Shown here in pieces: positions 7,511-16,444 of a stretch of 64,000 nucleotides of DNA (the stretch's first letter is position 1; the number at the start of each line of letters is the position of its first letter). Below the pieces are notes generated by a model. That model was not told the DNA's origin, did not search any database, and saw nothing but the letters and a program-made list of their open reading frames with translations. The translations under genes were made by a program, and so were the position numbers. Source of the stretch: Bacteroidales bacterium (lineage in GTDB: Bacteria > Bacteroidota > Bacteroidia > Bacteroidales > Rikenellaceae); the NCBI GenBank assembly GCA_910575495.1, contig CAJTFS010000001.1, positions 248,001 through 312,000 of the forward strand, in the 5' to 3' direction.

Positions 7511-7954
7511 TCAGTCGTCGATCTCCACCAGGTTGTACTGCCGGTCGAACTTGAGTTCGAGCCCGTTGCTCAACCCCACGTCGTAACCGCGCCGGTCGCG
7601 ATCGATGCTCTCGATCCGGGCGGCAGGAAACTGCGAAGCGACCTGGTCGCGGATCATCTTCGGAACGATGGCCGCGGGCACCTCGCCGCGCCTGGTCTCC
7701 ACCTCTTTCCACTCGCCGTCACCGGCAAACTCGATCGAAACACCGTCGGCGAAAACGACCTTGTAATCGTTGCCAAAAAGGTCGTCGTCGACCTTGGCAT
7801 AGAGCAGTTCCGACGAAGCGAAATGCGTTTTGATGAACTTCTGCGCCGCCGCGGGGAGCTTGTCGACGGTAGTAGGACGATCGGCGAAAGCCTCGGCGAA
7901 AAGAGTGCCCGTCAACAACAGACCGGCAACGAAAAGGGACAAAAACTTTTTCAT
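7511..7954 (-). CDS. Secreted PepSY-like (DUF2874) protein
   Basis: A 147-aa exported protein with a signal peptide (MKKFLSLFVAGLLLTGTLFAEAFA) and two consecutive PepSY-like/BLIP-type repeats: residues about 28-85 (LPAAAQKFIKTHFASSELLYAKVD, YKVVFADGVSIEFAGDGEWKEV) and about 90-147 (VPKMIRDQVASQFPAARIESIDRD, YDVGLSNGLELKFDRQYNLVEI). Such tandem beta-lactamase-inhibitor-like periplasmic proteins are common and multi-copy in Bacteroidales; their function is not established. A copy of the dispersed FISUMP element ends 70 bp before its start codon. Confidence 0.8.
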   Translation of the reverse strand: MKKFLSLFVAGLLLTGTLFAEAFADRPTTVDKLPAAAQKFIKTHFASSELLYAKVDDDLFGNDYKVVFADGVSIEFAGDGEWKEVETRRGEVPAAIVPKMIRDQVASQFPAARIESIDRDRRGYDVGLSNGLELKFDRQYNLVEIDD

Positions 7955-8024
7955 AAACTATCAAATTAAGGTTATCGTAAGCTTCCATGCAAAATCCGGT
8001 CCGACTATCCGGCCGCCCCGGCAA

Positions 8025-9004
8025 CTTCCGCGTAGATGCTTGGACGCAGCGCACGGAGAGACCCATCGAACGGTTGTCGCGGTGCAACGAATAGACGAGC
8101 CGCGTGCGGAAATGGAAAGACCCCGAATTGCCATCGCCCGAAGGCTGCGAAGAGGAGGTCCACCACCATCCGCCGTCGTCGCACAACAAGTCTCCCGTCG
8201 CATGGTCGCGGTGGTCCGCAGCAGGCGCGAATAGCAATCGCTAATAGGAATGCGGCGGAGGATGCGGAACAATGGTTTTTGCTACAATTGCCGGTGCATC
8301 GTGCGGCTCTTTTGAGCCGTGCGGGCCGCAGCCTTGGCCGGCGCAGGCCCGCAAACATCCGGTTGTCGCCGGGCGTGCCCCGCAGGCTGCGTCCGAATCT
8401 CAAGCCCTACTTTGTCATTCTGAGCGGAGCGAAGAATCTATTCTGGGCAAGGTTACAGATGTTTCGCTGCGCTCAACATGACGGTTGCAGCGGCTCTTCG
8501 TAAAGAAGTGAACGACAAACGAAGTGCAGTCAAATATCTGTATGCTGACGATACAGATTCTTCGTCGCTCTGCTCCTCAGAATGACAAAACGGGAAGAAC
8601 TGAGATCCGCACGACGCGTTGGGACCGTACTATTTCATTGTTCGCAAACTCCGCGGCAGACTGGAATGTGCAACTGGCGGCAACGAGGGATGGTCAAGAG
8701 AAAAGATGTTCGGGGCGGCCGCAGTTTGCAGAGCTAAACACCGGCTTCAGCCGTGCGAGCCGAAGCCCCGCCCTGCGGAGGCTCGCAACACTCGCTCCGC
8801 GGACTTCGGCACGAGAACAACTCCCATACCGCTATCAAAACCGATAATTGCCTGCGAATTGCAAAACCGCCAAAAACCAGCTGTCAAACAACCACACGCA
8901 AACAACTATTCCTTATCAATCCTCCCGCGCCATTACGCCGCCAGCGGACTGCTGAATCTACACAAACCACTCTGACAAAGAGCCGTGACCCCTGTCACTC
9001 CGGG
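8025..9004 (-). repeat. Dispersed FISUMP-cassette element, long form, copy 1
   Basis: A 980-bp element read on the minus strand from CCCGGAGTG (9004) to the CTTCCGCG end (8025). It is homologous along its length to 22298-23284, in inverted orientation, and shares both ends with the short copies at 15254-15631 and 34258-34616. The last part (8243-8040) encodes APAADHR, GGWWWTSSS and RSMGLSVRCVQ: the C-terminal FISUMP fold with divergent residues between anchors. There is no start codon in context and no stop directly after VRCVQ, so it is not a normal gene. Internal parts include a TCATTCTGAG-type repeat and a GCCGAAGCCCCGCC-type hairpin. It lies between fabH (3' side) and the PepSY-like gene, codirectional with both. 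Confidence 0.8.
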
Positions 9005-9135
9005 TGCGAAATTGCCGGAAGCAAAGATAAAATAAAAAATAATCAATACGAAAAATTCATCCGGACAACTGCGAAGAGGAGGGGCGCCGAGGCCCCCGAC
9101 GCATCGTCCGAATGGACGGCACCAACGGAATCCGC

Positions 9136-9166
9136 AAAAACGCGGGCCCCCGAAAGGAACCCGCGC
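9136..9166 (-). terminator. Intrinsic terminator after fabH
   Basis: On the minus strand, GCGCGGGTTCC / GGGGGCCCGCG with a short loop and a TTTTTG tail, 22 nt past the fabH stop. Confidence 0.75.
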
Positions 9167-9188
9167 AAGACAGAAGCAATGACAGGGC

Positions 9189-10217
9189 CTACTTGTTGGA
9201 GGCGTCGATCTGGCAGACCTTCGAACCGTCGTACGCCCACTTGACATAGATGGCACCCCAGGTGTAACCGCCGCCGAATGCCGACAGAATGAGGTTGTCG
9301 CCGGGGCGAAGCTCCTTTTCGTAGTCGTAAAGACACGTCGGGATGGTTGCGGCCGTGGTGTTGCCATTGCGGTCGATATTGATCATGCACTTGTCCTGCG
9401 TGATGCCCATGCGGCGCGCCGTGGCGTCGATGATACGCAGGTTGGCCTGGTGCGGCACGAGATAACGGACATCGTCGCCCGTGAGGTTGTGGCGCTCCAT
9501 CATCTCCACCGAGACGTCGGCCATCTTCGAAACGGCGGCCTTGAAGACGGCCTGGCCGTCCCACATGATGGTGTGCCAGTTGTTGGCCAGGGTCTCGGCC
9601 GAAGCGGGGTAACGCGAACCGCCGGCCTTCATGTAGAGCTGCAGCTCGCCGGAACCGTCGGAACGCAGCATCGAATCGATGACGCCCAGACCCTCGGTAT
9701 TGGGCTCCAGCAACACGGCAGCGGCACCGTCGCCGAAGAGCGGGCAGGTGGAACGGTCGGCGTAGTCGATGATCGACGACATCTTGTCGGCGCCGACGAC
9801 GATGACCTTCTTGGAAGTGCCGGCCTCGATGAACTTGGCGCCGGTCGTAAGCGCGAAGAGGAAGCCCGAGCAGGCGGCCGAAACGTCGTAGGCGAAAGCG
9901 TTCTTGCATCCGGCCTGGTCGGCGATGAGGTTGCCCGTCGAGGGGAAGAACATGTCGGGCGTGATGGTGGCGCAGATGACGACGTCGACCTCCATGGGAT
10001 CGATGCCGGTCTTGTCCAGCAGGTTCATCACGGCCCGGGCGCCCATGTAGGAGGTGCCGATGCCCTCGCCCTTGAGGATATGGCGCGTACGGATACCGGT
10101 ATGGGAGACGATCCACTCGTCGTTGGTATCGACCATCCGGCTCAGTTCGTCGTTGGTAAGCAGGTAGTCGGGCAGATACTGGCCGACACCCGTTATCGCA
10201 GCTGTAATTTTAGCCAT
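9189..10217 (-). CDS. fabH: 3-oxoacyl-ACP synthase III (KAS III)
   Basis: A 342-aa condensing enzyme that starts fatty-acid synthesis by joining an acyl-CoA primer to malonyl-ACP. The catalytic triad is visible: Cys in DVSAACSGFLFAL, His in VPHQANLRII, Asn in NIDRNGNTTAATIP; the substrate-tunnel motif GIRTRHI is near the N-terminus. The start MAKITAAITGVGQYLP at 10217 aligns with the family; the upstream open extension falls in the gap behind plsX. It is the last gene of the yceD-rpmF-plsX-fabH cluster, followed by a terminator. Confidence 0.97.
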   Translation of the reverse strand: MAKITAAITGVGQYLPDYLLTNDELSRMVDTNDEWIVSHTGIRTRHILKGEGIGTSYMGARAVMNLLDKTGIDPMEVDVVICATITPDMFFPSTGNLIADQAGCKNAFAYDVSAACSGFLFALTTGAKFIEAGTSKKVIVVGADKMSSIIDYADRSTCPLFGDGAAAVLLEPNTEGLGVIDSMLRSDGSGELQLYMKAGGSRYPASAETLANNWHTIMWDGQAVFKAAVSKMADVSVEMMERHNLTGDDVRYLVPHQANLRIIDATARRMGITQDKCMINIDRNGNTTAATIPTCLYDYEKELRPGDNLILSAFGGGYTWGAIYVKWAYDGSKVCQIDASNK

Positions 10218-10237
10218 TGTGTGGTTGGAAATTTGGA

Positions 10238-11185
10238 TTATTCGGTGAATGCCTGCTGCAGCCGGGCCGTAAATCCGGCCTGGATGCACCGCTCGGTGGT
10301 GAGGATCATGTTCTTGATGGCCAGGGGCGACGAACAGCCGTGGCCGATGACCACGGGTGCGTTGACACCCAGCACGGGCGTACCGCCGACGTTCTCGTAG
10401 TTCATGGCATCCCAGAAAGCGTTGCCGCCGCCGAGCGCCTTGTTGATGCGGTAGAGACCCTCGGCCATCTTCAGCACCGTGTTACCCACGAAACCGTCGC
10501 AGACGATCACGTCGGCGACCTTGCCGGAGAAGATGTGCGAACCCTCGACGTTGCCGACGAAATTGATGCGTTTCTCCTCGCGCAGAAGGTCGTGCGCGGC
10601 CTTAACCTGGGCATTGCCCTTGGTCTCTTCCTCGCCGATGTTGAGCACGGCGACGCGCGGCGACCGAATGCCCAGAACGCTCTCGGCGAAGATCGAACCG
10701 ATCAGGCCGTACTGAGCCAGCACCTCGGGCTTGCAGTCGACGTTCAGACCCACGTCCAGCAACAAGGCGGGACGGCCCGACGCCGTGGGAACGAGCGACG
10801 AAATGGTGGGACGGATGACCCCCTCGATGGGCTTGACGGCGTACATCGAACCCACCATCATGGCGCCAGTCGATCCGGCGCTGGCGAAACCGTGGACGGC
10901 ACCCTTGGCCAGGTAGCCGAATCCGACGGTGATCGACGAATCGGCCTTGGCCTGGAACGCCTTGGCAGGATGATCGCCCATCTCGATGACCTCGGTGGTG
11001 GCGACGATATCGAACTTGTCGGCCGGGCAACCCTCGGCCTCGAGCACGGCGCGGATGCGCGCCTCGTCGCCGAAAAGGACGACACGGCTCTCGGCGCCGA
11101 CGGCATCGAGCGCCATGACGGCACCCTTGACCGCAGCCTCGGGAGCGAAGTCGCCGCCCATGGCATCAACACCTATCTTTAGCAT
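10238..11185 (-). CDS. plsX: Phosphate acyltransferase PlsX
   Basis: A 315-aa enzyme that makes acyl-phosphate from acyl-ACP for the PlsY step of phosphatidic acid synthesis; a peripheral inner-membrane protein. Family signatures are present: IGVDAMGGDFAP at the N-terminus, GYLAKGAVHGFASAGSTGAMM, LLDVGLNVDCKPEVLAQYG, and CDGFVGNTVLKMAEG. It lies 20 bp upstream of fabH, the classic arrangement that couples phospholipid and fatty-acid initiation. Confidence 0.97.
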   Translation of the reverse strand: MLKIGVDAMGGDFAPEAAVKGAVMALDAVGAESRVVLFGDEARIRAVLEAEGCPADKFDIVATTEVIEMGDHPAKAFQAKADSSITVGFGYLAKGAVHGFASAGSTGAMMVGSMYAVKPIEGVIRPTISSLVPTASGRPALLLDVGLNVDCKPEVLAQYGLIGSIFAESVLGIRSPRVAVLNIGEEETKGNAQVKAAHDLLREEKRINFVGNVEGSHIFSGKVADVIVCDGFVGNTVLKMAEGLYRINKALGGGNAFWDAMNYENVGGTPVLGVNAPVVIGHGCSSPLAIKNMILTTERCIQAGFTARLQQAFTE

Positions 11186-11286
11186 AACTTGAATGAGTTA
11201 GGTTCAACAAACTCCGCTTGGCGAAACGCCGAACGGCCCGGCGGGAAACAACCGTCCGTTCCGCGGCGGGCGGAATACGAAAACAA

Positions 11287-11318
11287 AAAGAGGGCGCCTG
11301 CGGGGTGCGCTCTCCCTC
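11287..11318 (-). terminator. Weak intercistronic hairpin between rpmF and plsX
   Basis: Imperfect GC-rich stem followed by TTTTTG on the minus strand, 8 nt after the rpmF stop. It could attenuate plsX-fabH relative to rpmF. The stem contains mismatches, so this is tentative. Confidence 0.4.
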
Positions 11319-11325
11319 GGCCGAC

Positions 11326-11511
11326 CTATTCGGCAGCCTTCTTCTCGATGGCCAGCTTGCCGCGGTAGAAACCGCACTCGGGGCATACCCGGTGGTAGAG
11401 CGTGGCGGCACCGCAGTTCGAGCAGGTGACCACCGTGGGAACCACCGCCTTGTAGTTGGTTCTTCTCTTGTCGCGTCGCGTCGACGAGACTTTGTGTTTA
11501 GGATGTGCCAT
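11326..11511 (-). CDS. rpmF: 50S ribosomal protein L32
   Basis: A 61-aa protein with the L32 start MAHPKHKVSSTRRDKRR and two CxxC pairs (CSNCG, CPECG), indicating the zinc-binding form. A component of the large ribosomal subunit, in the conserved yceD-rpmF-plsX-fabH order. Confidence 0.97.
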   Translation of the reverse strand: MAHPKHKVSSTRRDKRRTNYKAVVPTVVTCSNCGAATLYHRVCPECGFYRGKLAIEKKAAE

Positions 11512-11540
11512 GTTGCAAAATGATATTTAGTTCAACATAT

Positions 11541-12107
11541 TTACTTTTCGTCGTCCTGCGGGCCGGCCTCCATGCGTTCCTTGAGCTCGGCGAGCTTGCC
11601 CCAGGCCGTGTTGCCGGGCTCTGCGCCGGCGCGATCCTCGATCTCGGCGAACTCCTCGTCCGAGACGATGCGGAAACGCCGGAGCATTTCGGGGTCGCAC
11701 CCGCCCTCGGGATGCACCCGCTGGTAGGGAAGCGACAACACGATGCTCTCGTAGATATACTGCGCCAGGTCGACCTCGTCCTCACCGGGCAGGAGCCACA
11801 GGATTTCGCCGTCGTACTCGCGGACCTCGTCGGAGAACTTCACCAGCAGACGCCCCTCGAAGTCGACGGGCACGCGGCACTCCTCCAGGCAGCGGTCGCA
11901 GGCCACGACCACGCCGCCCCGGATCGTAACGTCGGCCACGAGCTGCGTTTCGGACTTGTCGAGCTTCACCTCGACGTCGCAGTCGCCGCCCATGATCTCC
12001 GCACTGCCGTAGGCCTCGAACAAGGCGCCGCCGACCTTGAAAGCGAAGTCGTGGGTGCCGTTTTTCAGCCCTTTATAGGCAATGGAATATCCTTTCGTTA
12101 TATCCAT
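11541..12107 (-). CDS. yceD: YceD/DUF177 family protein
   Basis: A 188-aa protein with the DUF177 core: GGVVVACDRCLEECRVPVDF, holding a CxxC..C motif, and the acidic ILWLLPGEDEVDLAQYIYESIVLSLP block, ending in an acidic helix. YceD homologues sit before rpmF in most bacteria and are linked to 23S rRNA accumulation or ribosome assembly. The start MDITKGYSIAYKG at 12107 was chosen because a promoter matching TTTG-N19-TAACTTTG lies just upstream; the longer open frame crosses this promoter. Confidence 0.9.
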   Translation of the reverse strand: MDITKGYSIAYKGLKNGTHDFAFKVGGALFEAYGSAEIMGGDCDVEVKLDKSETQLVADVTIRGGVVVACDRCLEECRVPVDFEGRLLVKFSDEVREYDGEILWLLPGEDEVDLAQYIYESIVLSLPYQRVHPEGGCDPEMLRRFRIVSDEEFAEIEDRAGAEPGNTAWGKLAELKERMEAGPQDDEK

Positions 12108-12125
12108 CTGAGCATAAATAGTGCG

Positions 12126-12156
12126 CAAAGTTATGAAAAAATAAAAGAATTGCAAA
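12126..12156 (-). promoter_or_regulatory. Promoter of the yceD-rpmF-plsX-fabH operon
   Basis: Minus strand TTTG (12156-12153), a 19-nt spacer, TAACTTTG (12133-12126), with a short leader before the yceD ATG. Confidence 0.8.
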
Positions 12157-12297
12157 GAAATCGGGCAGGATGTTTCACGACAGAGGAGCGGGAAGCGGGA
12201 AGCGGAACCTTGCGGACAACCCGGAACCGAATTTGCCCGGGCCATACCGAAACAAGAAGCAGAACGGACTGTTTTTCGATTTTTCGCCCGGTTTGCC

Positions 12298-12305
12298 TAT
12301 CTTTG
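12298..12305 (+). promoter_or_regulatory. -7 element for the 12377 gene
   Basis: TATCTTTG, 71 nt upstream of the ATG; upstream TTTTTCG is a weak -33 match. Confidence 0.55.
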
Positions 12306-12376
12306 CCGTATGGCAATAACCGCTTCTTGAACCGGGCCTACTATAGGCTGCCGAGGCGGAAAACCTGCATCGAACT

Positions 12377-12784
12377 ATGAACAAAGGATTCACGGTGGAA
12401 GTAAGCAGCCGCTACGAGGGATGGTGGCGCTACAATGTTGCACTGATGTGCGGCTGTTTCGACGCGGAGGAGCGCCGGACGGGATTCGAATCGGTCGCCT
12501 CGCACATTGCCGACGTGGGTGCCAACCTGCCGGATCGGCCCGCGGACACGGATTCCGGGCGGACGGTCGTGCTGGAAACGGAGCCCTGCGACCATCTCCT
12601 GCTCTACATCTATGTTGTCCCGCACACCTTGCCTGCCGGCAACGACATCGACGAGACGGAACCGTTCGAAATCGACGTGACCATCGCCTATGCCGGGCGC
12701 AAGGTCACGAAATCGCGCCATCGGATCAACCAATGGTCGGGAGCCTCGATCGAGTTGAAAGTCGGGCAGGAAGGCACGCGCTGA
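12377..12784 (+). CDS. Conserved hypothetical protein
   Basis: A 135-aa soluble protein with no signal peptide or membrane segment and no family I recognise. It begins MNKGFTVEVSSRYEGWWRYNVALMCGCF; the composition alternates beta-type strands (TVVLETEPCDHLLLYIYVVP, EIDVTIAYAGRKVTKSRHRI), suggesting a beta-sandwich. It has its own -7 element and the codon use of its neighbours, which supports a real gene. It is monocistronic, between the yceD operon (divergent) and a non-coding region. Confidence 0.65.
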   Translation: MNKGFTVEVSSRYEGWWRYNVALMCGCFDAEERRTGFESVASHIADVGANLPDRPADTDSGRTVVLETEPCDHLLLYIYVVPHTLPAGNDIDETEPFEIDVTIAYAGRKVTKSRHRINQWSGASIELKVGQEGTR

Positions 12785-13020
12785 ACCGGGCTGGGATTCG
12801 GGAAATCCAGTACTGAACGCAGCGCCTCAACGGTCTGCATACGGCATTAACCGATTCTCTGCCTGCCTGTAATCGGCGCACAAAGGCTCCCGATCGGCTC
12901 ACGGGTTTGCGGAGTTCACCGACAGAGTGATCGGGAGGGCACCGGCCTCCGGGCAACCTCCACGACACGAAGAACCAGCGTCATAATCCCGAAGCCGAGC
13001 CCCAACAATTATACGATTCG
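12785..13020. other. Intergenic stretch without recognisable feature
   Basis: About 235 bp after the 12377 gene. No supported reading frame, tRNA, promoter or terminator was seen on either strand. Confidence 0.4.
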
Positions 13021-13023
13021 TTT

Positions 13024-13055
13024 TTTGCGTATTCTGAAAAGTTTCGCTATCTTCG
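13024..13055 (+). promoter_or_regulatory. Promoter of the 13062 ncRNA
   Basis: TTTG at 13024-13027, a 20-nt spacer, and TATCTTCG at 13048-13055 (one change from TAnnTTTG). Transcription would begin near 13062. Confidence 0.65.
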
Positions 13056-13061
13056 CAACAG

Positions 13062-13289
13062 CAATTCGTAACAGGTTCTTAACATATTATCGCTCATAAG
13101 CGTATTGTATCTATTCTCAAAATTCTGGTAAAATTATTGATCAAGGTACAACGTCGCGCCAAGGAAGGCGCTGATGTTGGTTTTATTGGTCAAAGGTTTA
13201 CCAGAGCCTTGAGAATGTAGAGTCAACGGCGTCTTCCCCGTTCATATCCTGCCGGATGCAATCGAAAAGAGTGCAACGGCAGTTTTTTT
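13062..13289 (+). ncRNA. Rod-shaped small RNA (6S-like candidate)
   Basis: No open frame, but a promoter at the front and an intrinsic terminator at the end. Between 13110 and 13222 the sequence folds into one long hairpin with successive arms: ATTCTCAA/TTGAGAAT, TCTGGTAAA/TTTACCAGA, TTGATCAA/TTGGTCAA, CAACGTC/GATGTTG and GCGCC/GGCGC around an AAGGAA loop, separated by small internal loops. A small hairpin (CGCTCATAAGCG) precedes it near 13094. The size (about 200-225 nt) and rod shape resemble 6S RNA, a regulator of RNA polymerase; the characteristic open central bubble could not be shown, so this identity is tentative. It could also be an unrelated Bacteroidales ncRNA. Confidence 0.7.
13250..13289 (+). 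terminator. Intrinsic terminator of the ncRNA
   Basis: Stem TGCCG-GA-TGCA pairing with TGCA-A-CGGCA, followed by seven T. Confidence 0.8.
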
Positions 13290-13696
13290 GGCTTCACCGT
13301 GTGAAGACAAACAATGAGTTGCGTCGCCTGCCGCTGCGTTTTTTGCAAAATCTCCATTCGAGCAAGAAAACACAAAATAATCCTCCCCGATCCTTTGCTT
13401 GAGTCGCGCATAAGATCGACTGAACTCTACTTTGTTCGGTCGGCGCCACAATACCCCTTCCGTCGTTTTTGGGCGGCCTCGAGAACCGCGCAAGCCACAA
13501 CCTCCCCCGGCAGAGCCCCTCAGCTATCCAGCCGGCGCAGGGCGTGCCCCACAAGTTTCGACCCGAAAACAAGCATCCCCCAACAAGCCGAATGCAGAAT
13601 CGACGGGACATTCTCGCGGGTCGACATCAAAAAAAATAAAACCGACCGTATTCCGGCGGGCACTCCGAATTCCGGACACCTCCGCCAAAGAAACAA
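13290..13696. other. Intergenic stretch without recognisable gene
   Basis: About 400 bp with no supported reading frame. It has a small CTTCACCGTGTGAAG hairpin near 13292 and a T-rich stretch near 13340; nothing else interpretable was seen. Confidence 0.4.
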
Positions 13697-13728
13697 AAGG
13701 TCCGGCACTCGCACGAGTGCCGGACCTT
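13697..13728 (-). terminator. Intrinsic terminator of gapA
   Basis: A 15-bp perfect stem (AAGGTCCGGCACTCG and complement) with a 2-nt loop; on the minus strand it is followed by TTTTGTTTC. Confidence 0.9.
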
Positions 13729-13748
13729 GCATATAGATCGACGGACGA

Positions 13749-14777
<1,029 letters not shown>

Positions 14778-14911
14778 TTATTTGTTAGTAAAAACTCGCT
14801 CGCTCCGCGCGGCGGACGGCAAGGGGACCGGCCCCGTTCCGCCGCTCTCTCCGAACCCGGGAAAAGCCGCATTCCGCGATCATTCCGGCGTCCGTTATTT
14901 TTTTCACAGTG

Positions 14912-14943
14912 CAAAAGTATACACTTTATATATTTTACGCAAA
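14912..14943 (-). promoter_or_regulatory. Promoter of gapA
   Basis: Minus strand TTTG (14943-14940), a 20-nt spacer, TACTTTTG (14919-14912). It implies a 5' leader of about 140 nt before gapA. Confidence 0.7.
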
Positions 14944-15253
14944 TAAAAAATTAAGTTTTTTTAATAAACCGCTTCCCACCACGCTGCGGCGCTTTCGGAC
15001 GCCGCTGACGACGGTGCGCGACACACTGCCGAAGCACAGGGAAGCAACCCCGCCGACCCCGCCAAAAATCGTTCCCGAAGACATTCCCGAAAGCGAAAAA
15101 CAGAACACCGGCTCTCAAAAACGAACGGTCGGCAAGCCTGCCCCGCAGCAACAGAATGCCCTTTTCCGGTCCCGGGCTCCGTTCCGTAAAGAAGCGGTCG
15201 TTTTCGCGCACGCCTCCCGCCGCAGCTCCTTCCACTCCTTCCCGTCAAGCAAC
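14944..15253. other. Spacer between gapA promoter and repeat element
   Basis: About 310 bp, no supported gene on either strand. A minus-strand frame continues through it from the FISUMP cassette, but it has no recognisable protein features. Confidence 0.4.
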
Positions 15254-15631
15254 CTTGCAGATGCTGGACGCAGCGCACGGAAAAACCGTAAGACCGGTTG
15301 TCGGTGTGCACCGGACCGACAAAGTCGGCAATGAAACGCAAGCGGGCCGCGGAGGGGTCATCGGCTCCGTAGGTCGACGAAGACCACGCGTAACCGCGCT
15401 CGCCGACGCTCAACAAGGCTCCCGACGAAGCATTGCGGAAGCCCGCAGCAGGTGCACGGTGCAATCGCTGAATTGAATCGCCCGAAGAGTTTTTCCGCGC
15501 AGGCTCCGGGCGAGACTGGGCTGTATAGCTGCCCCTGGCAGCATCGGTTTGAATTCCCGTTCTTAACGGGGCAGCGGATTGCTGAATCTGCATGCCGCGC
15601 TGGCGGAAGCCGTAGCCGCCGTCACTCCGGG
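15254..15631 (-). repeat. Dispersed FISUMP-cassette element, short form, copy 2
   Basis: A 378-bp element on the minus strand, from CCCGGAGTG (15631) to CATCTGCAAG (15254). Its start GCAGATTCAGCAATCCGCTG and its cassette part are close to the copy at 34258-34616. The end (15470-15264) encodes QRLHRAPAAGFRN, GYAWSSSTYG and NRSYGFSVRCVQHLQ, a FISUMP C-terminal fold with its own set of residues between the anchors. No initiation context or stop follows. It lies 57 bp downstream of the mlaF stop, in the same direction. Confidence 0.8.
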
Positions 15632-15688
15632 TTGCGGGAAGTTGCAGTTGGCAGAGATCAAGAGTTCATGCGAAAACCCGGTGCGGCC

Positions 15689-16444
15689 CTATCGGGCCGC
15701 AGCTTTGGCCCGCTTGGCCATGGCCGAAGCAAAAACGAAGGCGTTCAGCTCGGGATTGTCGGCGTGGAGAATATCATCCTTGGTTCCCTCCCACCATTTG
15801 TGCCCTTCGTGGATGTAGATGATCTTCTCGCCGATCTCCATCACGGAGTTCATGTCGTGGGTGTTGATGATGGTGGTGATGTTGTACTCGCAGGTAATCT
15901 CGTGGATGAGGTTGTCGATGACGATCGAGGTCTGCGGATCGAGGCCCGAGTTGGGTTCGTCGCAAAAAAGGTACTTAGGATTCAGCACGATAGCCCGTGC
16001 GATGGCCACACGCTTGATCATACCGCCCGAGAGTTCGGCCGGGTAGAGATGGCCGGCGTTCTCGAGCCGCACGCGCTGGAGGCAGAAGTTCACCCGTTCG
16101 AGCTTCTCGGCCTCGGACTGCGCGGTGAAGAGGTCGAGCGGCAGCTTGACGTTCTCCTCGACCGACGACGAATCGAGCAGGGCGCCGCCCTGGAAGATCA
16201 TGCCGATATCCTTGCGGATGGCCTTGCGGTCGCGGAATCCCAGCCGCGTGAAGTTGACGTCGTCGTACCACACATCGCCCGAATCGATTTCGTGGAGCCC
16301 GACCAGGCTTTTGAGCAGGACGGTCTTGCCCGAACCGCTCTTGCCGATGATGAGGTTGGTCTTGCCGGTCTCGAACTCGACGGAGATGTCGTTGAGCACC
16401 GTGCGGTCGTCGAACGACTTGACGATGTGTTCGGCGCGTATCAT
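15689..16444 (-). CDS. mlaF: Mla-type ABC transporter ATP-binding protein
   Basis: A 251-aa ATPase of the lipid-asymmetry (MCE/Mla, Ttg2A-like) transporters. Walker A is GKSGSGKT, the Q-loop region is MIFQGGALLDSSSVEENV (typical of MlaF), the signature is LSGGMIKRVAIARAI, and Walker B is YLFCDEPNSGLDP. It begins at 16444 with a 4-base ATGA overlap with the mlaE stop, showing translational coupling. It moves phospholipid between the membranes together with MlaE and an MCE protein, which is not in this window. Confidence 0.93.
   Translation of the reverse strand: MIRAEHIVKSFDDRTVLNDISVEFETGKTNLIIGKSGSGKTVLLKSLVGLHEIDSGDVWYDDVNFTRLGFRDRKAIRKDIGMIFQGGALLDSSSVEENVKLPLDLFTAQSEAEKLERVNFCLQRVRLENAGHLYPAELSGGMIKRVAIARAIVLNPKYLFCDEPNSGLDPQTSIVIDNLIHEITCEYNITTIINTHDMNSVMEIGEKIIYIHEGHKWWEGTKDDILHADNPELNAFVFASAMAKRAKAAAR

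Noticed and set aside
7955..9135. Possible small protein genes in the region between the PepSY-like gene and fabH
   Set aside because: Frames here are interrupted or belong to the repeat element, lack promoters and start contexts, and the whole region is duplicated at 22298-23284 as non-coding sequence.
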